Shown here: piece after piece, positions 1 to 5,350 of the stretch
Layout: every line of letters starts with the position of its first letter
Numbering within the stretch: the first letter of the stretch is position 1
From: an uncultured Devosia sp.
GTDB taxonomy: Bacteria; Pseudomonadota; Alphaproteobacteria; Rhizobiales; Devosiaceae
Direction of reading: 5' to 3'
Length of the DNA stretch: 5,350 nt
Assembly: GCA_946481445.1 (NCBI GenBank)
Contig: CAMLOA010000175.1
Location: 1 to 5,350, forward strand
Translations under genes and position numbers: made by a program
Notes under the pieces: model-generated
Told to the model about the DNA's origin: nothing
Database searches by the model: none
Seen by the model: only the letters and a program-made list of their open reading frames with translations

Positions 1-28
1 CACGATATATAGGACGAAACGCGTGAGA

Positions 29-424
29 TTACCACCAGTTCAGCGCGACCTGGGCTTCCTCGCTCATGCGTGAAGCGTCCCAGGGCGGATCGAACACCAT
101 GTTGACGGTCACGTCCTGGATGCCCTCGACCGCACGCGCCGCATTCTCCACCCAGCCCGGCATTTCTCCGGCCACCGGACAGCCCGGGGCTGTCAGGGTC
201 ATGTCGATGGTCAGGTTCCGGTTGTCGTCGAGGTCGACCTTGTAGATCAGCCCGAGTTCATAGATATCGACCGGAATTTCGGGGTCGTAGACGGTCTTGA
301 GCGCCCCGATCAGGTCCGTGGTGATGCGTTCCACCTCGTCGGGCGGAATCGCCTCGCCCACATTGGGGGTGATGCGGGGTTCCGGAAGGGCCGGTGCCGG
401 GGCGATTTCAGGTTCTTCAGTCAT
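29..424 (-). CDS. sufT: SUF-associated Fe-S assembly protein, MIP18/DUF59 family (SufT-type)
   Basis: The product is 131 residues, a small cytoplasmic MIP18/DUF59-family protein of the kind encoded at the end of alphaproteobacterial suf operons. The family is known to help mature Fe-S proteins; its exact biochemical step is not settled. Visible landmarks are DPEIPVDIYELGLIY at residues 47-61, the TLTAPGCPVA segment with the conserved Cys82, and the C-terminal FDPPWDASRMSEEA near 111-124. Residues 1-30 form a Pro/Ala/Glu-rich, probably disordered leader ahead of the domain. I chose the ATG at 424 because an AGGAG lies 7 nt upstream and the domain follows intact; the open frame continues up to 580, but that part overlaps sufS and has low-complexity composition. 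It starts 10 nt after the sufS stop, so it is almost certainly co-transcribed and perhaps translationally coupled. Family assignment is firm; the symbol is used by family and context. Confidence 0.93.
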   Translation of the reverse strand: MTEEPEIAPAPALPEPRITPNVGEAIPPDEVERITTDLIGALKTVYDPEIPVDIYELGLIYKVDLDDNRNLTIDMTLTAPGCPVAGEMPGWVENAARAVEGIQDVTVNMVFDPPWDASRMSEEAQVALNWW

Positions 425-431
425 CTGCTCG

Positions 432-436
432 CTCCT
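432..436 (-). promoter_or_regulatory. Ribosome binding site of sufT, overlapping the sufS stop
   Basis: On the minus strand the junction reads CCTAGGAGCGAGCAGATG. The AGGAG sits 7 nt before the sufT ATG and shares its first two bases with the sufS TAG stop codon (435-437). This fixes the sufT start and suggests that ribosomes ending sufS could re-initiate on sufT. Confidence 0.8.
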
Positions 437-1655
437 AGGCGAAGAATTTCCGGGCGCGCTCGATGCCATCCACCAGCGCGTCGACATCGTCCTTGCCGTT
501 ATATAGGGCCAGGCTCGCCCGGCAGGTAGAGGTGACGCCGAACCGTTTGAGCAGGGGCATGGCGCAATGGGTGCCGGCACGGACGGCTATGCCATACCGG
601 TCCAGGATGGTCGCCACGTCATGGGCATGGGCGCCATTGATCTCGAACGAAAAAATGCCGCCCTTGCCCGGCGCGGTGCCGATCAGACGCAGGGAGTTGA
701 TGCGGCTCAGCCGTTCATGCGCATAGGCGGCTACCTCACGTTCATGCGCGGCAATGGCGTCGCGGCCCAGCGTCTCCATGTAGCTCAGCGCCGCACCCAG
801 CCCGATCGCCTGCACTATGGGCGGCGTGCCGGCCTCGAAGCGATGCGGAGGGTCGTTGTAGGTGACGCTATCCATGGTCACCACGTCGATCATCTCCCCG
901 CCGCCCTGGTAGGGTTGCATCCCGGCCAGCAACTCATGCTTGCCGTAGAGCACGCCGATGCCGGTGGGCCCATAGAGCTTGTGGCCCGTCATGACGTAGA
1001 AGTCGGCATCGAGGGCCTGCACGTCCACTGTTTCGTGGACGGCACCCTGGCTGCCGTCGATCAGCACCGGTATGCCGCGGGCATGGGCCATGGCGATGAT
1101 CGCCTTGATCGGGTTCACGGTGCCCAGCACGTTGCTCATATGCGTAACCGCCACGATACGCGTGCGGTCCGTCAGGGCCGCTTCGAAGGCGTCCATGTCC
1201 AGGCTGCCGTCGTCCCGCACATCGACCCACTTGATTACCGCCCCCTTGCGCTCGCGGTGGAAGTGCCACGGCACGATATTGGAGTGGTGCTCCATGATCG
1301 AGAGGACGATCTCGTCACCATCCCTGATGCGGGGACCGGCAAAGGACTGCGCGACCAGGTTGATCGCCTCGGTGGCCGAGCGGGTGAAGATGATTTCTTC
1401 GGGGCGCGCGGCCTTGTGGAATGTGTGTGCCGCGTGGCGGCCGCCCTCATAGGCCTCGGTGGCGCGGTTGGCGAGCGTGTGCAGGCCGCGATGGACGTTG
1501 GCGTATTCGTGCCGGAAGGCATGGTCCATCCGGTCGAGCACCTGCACCGGCTTCTGGGCGGAAGCGCCGCTATCGAGATAGACCAGCCGGTTCCCGTGGA
1601 TGACCTCGGACAGGATCGGGAAATCGGCGCGGACTTTGGCTAGATCGAAGGTCAT
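435..1655 (-). CDS. sufS: Cysteine desulfurase SufS (type II, PLP-dependent)
   Basis: The product is 406 residues, the usual SufS length. It converts L-cysteine to L-alanine and keeps the sulfur as a persulfide for cluster assembly on SufBCD, in the cytoplasm. This is a fold-type I aminotransferase-class V enzyme. Seen in the sequence: the PLP-binding lysine Lys226 in TGHKLYGPTG, His123 in MEHHSN stacking on the cofactor, Asp200 in LIDGSQGAVH, the persulfide-forming Cys364 in RAGTHCAMPLL, and substrate-binding Arg379 in TCRASLALYN. These numbers match those of E. coli SufS exactly, which supports the ATG at 1655. The short loop around Cys364 places it with SufS/CsdA rather than IscS/NifS. The RBS is weak (GGGA about 7 nt upstream). 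It follows sufD after a 130-nt spacer carrying an inverted repeat, the largest gap in this operon. Such enzymes normally need SufE or SufU as activator; neither is visible here. Confidence 0.97.
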   Translation of the reverse strand: MTFDLAKVRADFPILSEVIHGNRLVYLDSGASAQKPVQVLDRMDHAFRHEYANVHRGLHTLANRATEAYEGGRHAAHTFHKAARPEEIIFTRSATEAINLVAQSFAGPRIRDGDEIVLSIMEHHSNIVPWHFHRERKGAVIKWVDVRDDGSLDMDAFEAALTDRTRIVAVTHMSNVLGTVNPIKAIIAMAHARGIPVLIDGSQGAVHETVDVQALDADFYVMTGHKLYGPTGIGVLYGKHELLAGMQPYQGGGEMIDVVTMDSVTYNDPPHRFEAGTPPIVQAIGLGAALSYMETLGRDAIAAHEREVAAYAHERLSRINSLRLIGTAPGKGGIFSFEINGAHAHDVATILDRYGIAVRAGTHCAMPLLKRFGVTSTCRASLALYNGKDDVDALVDGIERARKFFA

Positions 1656-1693
1656 TTGGCTGTCCCGAGCTCACGCCCTGTCAAAACCACGGT

Positions 1694-1717
1694 GTCATTC
1701 CCGCGAAAGCGGGAACC
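1694..1717. repeat. REP-like palindromic repeat, copy near sufS
   Basis: This 24-nt unit has the palindromic core TTCCCGCGAAAGCGGGAA: a 7-bp stem closed by a GAAA (or, on the other strand, TTTC) tetraloop. It is an exact reverse complement of the unit at 1751-1774. The core resembles a very common proteobacterial intergenic repeat, often mis-called as coding because one frame reads like 'PAFAGMT', as it does here. It lies in the non-coding gap between sufD and sufS. No T-tract follows it directly, so it does not look like an intrinsic terminator. Confidence 0.85.
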
Positions 1718-1750
1718 TCTGTTTCAGCGTTGCGGCGCCCCCCACAACAG

Positions 1751-1774
1751 GGTTCCCGCTTTCGCGGGAATGAC
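1751..1774. repeat. REP-like palindromic repeat, inverted copy near sufD
   Basis: This is a perfect 24-nt inverted copy of the unit at 1694-1717, separated from it by 33 nt. In the operon transcript it comes first, 11 nt after the sufD stop. Its hairpin can be extended: ACAGGG (1779-1774) pairs with CCCTGT (1752-1747) around the 7-bp core, leaving a 3-nt bulge. The pair can therefore fold either as two separate hairpins or as one long cruciform-like stem; the long form also gains CTGTT/AACAG pairing inside (1719-1723 with 1746-1750). The two-copy head-to-head layout is like a BIME. A role in mRNA stability or partial uncoupling of sufD from sufS is inference. Confidence 0.85.
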
Positions 1775-1785
1775 CCTGTGCAGGA

Positions 1786-3000
1786 CTAAGCCTTGCCGCC
1801 CAGCAGCCACCCGTCGATCACCCCATGCAGGGCTTCGGCCAGGGCTTCGTCCTCGATAGGATCGACGAGTTCTTCAAGGAACCCGCGGACCAGCATGGTC
1901 TCCGCCTCTTCCTTCGGAATGCCGCGGCTCATGAGGTAGAACAAGCTGTCCTCATCGAGCTTGCCGCAGGTCGAGCCGTGGCCGCAGACCACGTCATCGG
2001 CATAGATCTCGAGTTCGGGCTTCGAAAGGATCTCCGCCTCATCCGACAGCATCAGGCCCTGATGCATGAACTTGGCATCGGTCTTCTGCGCGTCACGGGC
2101 AACAACCAGGCGACCCTGCACGACGGCCTTGCCGTGGCCGCGGGCGATGGACTTGAACAGCGGCTGGCTGCTGGTATGCGGCACCGCATGGGACGCATCC
2201 ATGGTGATGTCGCTGTGCTGGCCGTCCGACACCAGGTTGAGACCGGTAATGTCGCCATGCGCCCCCGCGCCCTCGTAACGGGGGAAGAGCTGGGTGCGGG
2301 CCAGCCCTGCCCCGGCATGGATCACCAGCGTGCGCAGCCTGGCGCCGTCGGCCAGGTGATATTCGTTGGTAGCGAAATGGCTGCTGGCGCGGGCGGAAAG
2401 GTCCACGGTGATGTGGGTGACCACGGCCTGCTTGCCCAGGGCGATATAGGTCGCGTGGTTGCCGACATGGGCGGCATCCGAACCCGAGAAGGTCTCGAGG
2501 ATCACGGCCGAAGCGCCATCCGCCACGAAGACCTTGACCGCGTCGGCCAGGTGGGCGGCTTCGCCCTCGATGCGGCGGTCGATCTGGATGATCGGGTCGA
2601 CGCTGCTTTCCAGCGTCAGCGAGAGTGCGTCCTTGGCCAGGGCGGCGTTCAGATGCACCATGATGTCGTCGCGCGTCGACAGCACGCCGCCATGGGCCGA
2701 GCCGACAATGACGCCGGCCGGGGCAGTCGAGGCGGTCTGCACCACGCCATTGGCGATCATCAGCTGGTAGGCCCCCGGCACGCGCAGGGCGGGCGCGCTG
2801 GCCTCGTTCGCCGGCGAAGCCAGCGGCGGCACGGTGCGTAGCAGCGTCTTGAGGTCGGTATAGTGATAGCTCTCGACGCGGCGTGTCGGCAGGCCGGCGA
2901 CGGAGATGCGCTCCGCCGTTGCGTCGGCACCGACGCTCTTGAGCTGGTCGATCAGGGCAGTCTCGGCCGGGCCGAGACGAACGGGCATGGTCTGGCGCAT
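1786..3000 (-). CDS. sufD: Fe-S cluster assembly scaffold protein SufD
   Basis: The product is 404 residues, in the normal range for SufD. It is the SufB paralogue that completes the SufBC2D scaffold in the cytoplasm and is known to be needed for iron acquisition by the complex. Seen: the N-terminal LPTRRVESYHYTDLK motif at residues 37-51, a repetitive beta-helix middle part, KTDAKFMHQGLMLSDEAEI near 306-323, and the C-terminal signature EIYADDVVCGHGSTCGKLDE near 331-350. His341 there corresponds to the E. coli His360 thought to contribute to the cluster-forming interface. The C-terminal helical part SLFYLMSRGIPKEEAETMLVRGF (352-374) is the SufC-contact region. It starts 3 nt after the sufC TGA. 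The RBS is poor (GGCGG inside the sufC end), so coupling to sufC translation is likely; a second in-frame ATG at 2988 (residue 5) is an alternative start. Confidence 0.96.
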   Translation of the reverse strand: MRQTMPVRLGPAETALIDQLKSVGADATAERISVAGLPTRRVESYHYTDLKTLLRTVPPLASPANEASAPALRVPGAYQLMIANGVVQTASTAPAGVIVGSAHGGVLSTRDDIMVHLNAALAKDALSLTLESSVDPIIQIDRRIEGEAAHLADAVKVFVADGASAVILETFSGSDAAHVGNHATYIALGKQAVVTHITVDLSARASSHFATNEYHLADGARLRTLVIHAGAGLARTQLFPRYEGAGAHGDITGLNLVSDGQHSDITMDASHAVPHTSSQPLFKSIARGHGKAVVQGRLVVARDAQKTDAKFMHQGLMLSDEAEILSKPELEIYADDVVCGHGSTCGKLDEDSLFYLMSRGIPKEEAETMLVRGFLEELVDPIEDEALAEALHGVIDGWLLGGKA

Positions 3001-3003
3001 GGA

Positions 3004-3765
3004 TCAGGCCGCCGCGTTGTCGAAGCCGGCATAGCCCTTGGCTTCGAGCTGGAGTGCCAGGTCCTTGTCACCGCTCTCCACGATCCGGCCGTCGGAGAAC
3101 ACATGCACGACATCGGGCACGATATGGTTGAGCAGGCGCTGGTAGTGGGTGATGACCAGCATCGAGCGGTTCTCGGCACGCAGGGCGTTGACCCCGCGCG
3201 ACACCACCTGCAGCGCATCGATGTCGAGCCCGGAATCGGTTTCGTCCAGCACGCAGAGCGCCGGCTTGAGCAGCGCCATCTGCAGGATTTCCGCACGCTT
3301 CTTCTCGCCGCCCGAGAAGCCGACATTGAGCGGACGCTTGAGCATGTCGCTGTCGATATTGAGCTGGGCGCCGGCTTCCTTGACGGCGCGCATGAAGTCC
3401 GGGGTCGACAGCTCGCCCTCCCCGCGCGCCTTGCGCTGGGCGTTCATGGCCGCCTTGAGGAAGGTCATGGTGGCGACGCCGGGGATTTCGATCGGATACT
3501 GGAAGGCAAGGAAAATGCCGGCGACGGCGCGCTCGGACGGCTCCATCTCGAGGATGTTCTCGCCATTGAGCAGGATCTCGCCCTCGGTGATCTCATAGTC
3601 TTCCTTGCCGGCAAGCACATAGCTCAGCGTCGACTTACCCGAGCCATTGCGGCCCATGATGGCATGAACCTGCCCGGCGGGAATGGTGAGGTTCACGCCC
3701 TTGAGGATTTCGCGCTCTTCGATGCGCGCATGCAGGTTGCGGATTTCAAGGATCGGGGTGGTCAT
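3004..3765 (-). CDS. sufC: Fe-S cluster assembly ATPase SufC
   Basis: The product is 253 residues, typical for SufC, a soluble ABC-type ATPase that binds SufB and SufD and drives conformational change of the scaffold by ATP hydrolysis. It is not a transporter: no membrane partner or transmembrane segment belongs to it. Motifs in order: Walker [10 protein letters not shown] at residues 38-46 (Lys44), Q-loop Gln89 in AFQYP, ABC signature FSGGEKKR at 150-157 in the SufC-specific form, Walker [12 protein letters not shown] with Asp174 and Glu175, and switch histidine His207 in VITHYQRLL. The 'DETDSGLD' wording is diagnostic for SufC among ABC ATPases. I chose the ATG at 3765 because GGAG lies 8 nt upstream and the protein then begins [12 protein letters not shown] as in relatives. 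The frame stays open to 3954, but that stretch overlaps the small gene and shows no domain. Confidence 0.97.
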   Translation of the reverse strand: MTTPILEIRNLHARIEEREILKGVNLTIPAGQVHAIMGRNGSGKSTLSYVLAGKEDYEITEGEILLNGENILEMEPSERAVAGIFLAFQYPIEIPGVATMTFLKAAMNAQRKARGEGELSTPDFMRAVKEAGAQLNIDSDMLKRPLNVGFSGGEKKRAEILQMALLKPALCVLDETDSGLDIDALQVVSRGVNALRAENRSMLVITHYQRLLNHIVPDVVHVFSDGRIVESGDKDLALQLEAKGYAGFDNAAA

Positions 3766-3773
3766 CGTTGGGT

Positions 3774-3777
3774 CTCC
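3774..3777 (-). promoter_or_regulatory. Ribosome binding site of sufC
   Basis: On the minus strand CTGGAGACCCAACGATG places GGAG 8 nt before the ATG at 3765. This site decides the sufC start against the longer open frame, which extends 63 codons further upstream. Confidence 0.7.
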
Positions 3778-3790
3778 AGATTTGTGGGCG

Positions 3791-3812
3791 GGGTCGCCGA
3801 AGGGCGCCACCC
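3791..3812 (-). other. Possible hairpin in the spacer before sufC
   Basis: In the 73-nt gap between the small membrane gene and sufC, the minus strand can pair GGGT with ACCC and, inside a 2-nt GG bulge, CGCC with GGCG around a CTTC loop. No U-tract follows, so this is not an intrinsic terminator. It lies 13 nt upstream of the sufC GGAG. In GC-rich DNA such a stem may arise by chance; a regulatory or processing role is only a guess. Confidence 0.3.
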
Positions 3813-3838
3813 GGATGAATCGGTGTTTCTCTTTGCGC

Positions 3839-4000
3839 TCAGATTCCGAGCCGCTGGCGCAACACAGGCAGGCAGGCGGCCGCGACCGCGCCGATGACGA
3901 TGCCGACCACAACGCGCAGCCAGGGCTGGGGCACACGTGGCGACGCCACGGCAAGCGTGCCGCAGATAACGCCGTAGAAGACCATCGTTACCGGATCCAT
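3839..4000 (-). CDS. Small two-helix membrane protein within the suf operon, function unknown
   Basis: This 53-residue frame begins [14 protein letters not shown] and ends [10 protein letters not shown] do not recognise it by name. Evidence that it is a gene: a perfect AGGAGG 5 nt before the ATG, a start 9 nt after the sufB stop, and GC at the third position in 44 of 53 codons (hand count), like the neighbours. The protein has two hydrophobic stretches, about residues 4-19 and 28-47, joined by a turn SPRVPQPW (20-27), and a positively charged tail RQR. The small-residue spacing G10/G14 and G33/G37 suits helix packing. The layout (two helices joined by an 'SPxxPxP' turn) loosely resembles XapX/DUF1427 small proteins, but I cannot claim homology. 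Short hypothetical genes at this place are, as far as I recall, common in alphaproteobacterial suf operons. It would place a membrane component beside an otherwise soluble machinery; its role is unknown. Confidence 0.75.
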   Translation of the reverse strand: MDPVTMVFYGVICGTLAVASPRVPQPWLRVVVGIVIGAVAAACLPVLRQRLGI

Positions 4001-4005
4001 CGGGT

Positions 4006-4009
4006 CCTC

Positions 4010-4011
<2 letters not shown>
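4006..4011 (-). promoter_or_regulatory. Strong ribosome binding site of the small membrane gene, overlapping the sufB stop
   Basis: The minus strand reads CTAGGAGGACCCGATG. The consensus AGGAGG lies 5 nt before the ATG at 4000 and shares two bases with the sufB TAG stop (4010-4012). It is the best Shine-Dalgarno match among the gene starts visible in the window, and it is the main evidence that the 53-codon frame is translated. Confidence 0.8.

Positions 4012-5350
<1,339 letters not shown>

Noticed and set aside
1..28. Start of a downstream sufA-type gene
   Set aside because: A carrier gene often follows at this place, but the 28 bases show no ribosome binding site or start codon context on the minus strand that I could support.
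567..1643. A 358-codon open frame on the plus strand opposite sufS
   Set aside because: It is antisense to a gene with every catalytic residue of SufS. Its translation is rich in His, Arg, Asp and Val with no recognisable domain, as expected for the shadow frame of a GC-rich gene.
1679..1684. TTGACA on the minus strand before sufS, a match to a -35 box
   Set aside because: At 17-nt spacing the -10 position would read AGCCAA and run up to the sufS ATG, so a promoter here is not credible. The six bases alone are not enough.
1694..1774. Intrinsic terminator between sufD and sufS
   Set aside because: The hairpins are strong, but no run of U follows either stem directly; the nearest T4 is several bases past the second stem and followed by GACAGG. 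A repeat element fits better.
1656..1859. A 67-codon plus-strand frame through the sufD-sufS gap, containing 'FPRKREP' and 'RVPAFAGMT'
   Set aside because: These peptides are the translation of the REP-like inverted repeat, a known source of spurious protein calls. It has no independent coding evidence.
1825..2841. A 338-codon open frame on the plus strand opposite sufD
   Set aside because: Same shadow effect: no domain, no credible ribosome binding site, and full overlap with a well-supported gene.
2863..3897. A 344-codon plus-strand open frame opposite the start of sufD, sufC and part of the small gene
   Set aside because: It crosses three transcriptionally opposed gene boundaries, has shadow-like composition and shows no family motif.

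Overview
This window is one run of co-directional genes on the minus strand. It is most of a SUF operon, the system that builds iron-sulfur clusters in the cytoplasm. In transcription order, from high to low coordinates, it holds: sufB (5' end cut off by the window edge), an unnamed 53-residue membrane protein gene, sufC, sufD, an intergenic inverted-repeat element, sufS, and a sufT-type MIP18/DUF59 gene. The DNA is GC-rich with strongly GC-biased third codon positions, which leaves long open frames on the opposite strand that I consider shadows.

The gene order (sufB, small ORF, sufC, sufD, sufS, DUF59 gene) and the protein sequences point to an alphaproteobacterium. The SufB wording, the SufD start region 'LPTRRVESYHYTDLK' and the SufS end 'RFGVTSTCRASLALYN' look most like Hyphomicrobiales, possibly near Devosia. 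The class is a confident inference, the order moderate and the genus weak.

Region by region: 4010-5350 is sufB, missing about 45-55 N-terminal residues. 3839-4000 is the small two-helix membrane protein gene, placed 9 nt after sufB behind a perfect AGGAGG. 3766-3838 is a 73-nt spacer with a possible hairpin. 3004-3765 is sufC. 1786-3000 is sufD, starting 3 nt after the sufC stop. 1656-1785 is a 130-nt spacer filled by two head-to-head copies of a palindromic REP-like repeat. 435-1655 is sufS. 29-424 is sufT, 10 nt after sufS. Bases 1-28 are the start of a downstream intergenic region or gene with nothing I can name. No stretch of more than 300 bases lacks a gene.

How the genes work together: SufS takes sulfur from cysteine and holds it as a persulfide on Cys364. 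SufB, SufC and SufD form the SufBC2D scaffold where the cluster is assembled, with SufC supplying ATP-driven shape change. The SufT-type protein acts as an accessory or maturation factor. The catalytic residues known from the E. coli proteins are present in every gene I could check. No sulfur-shuttle gene (sufE/sufU), carrier (sufA) or Rrf2-type regulator lies in the window; they may lie outside it.

I see no new defence, mobile or otherwise undescribed multi-gene system here. The two points most worth a second look are the small membrane protein gene inside the operon and the REP-like inverted pair between sufD and sufS.
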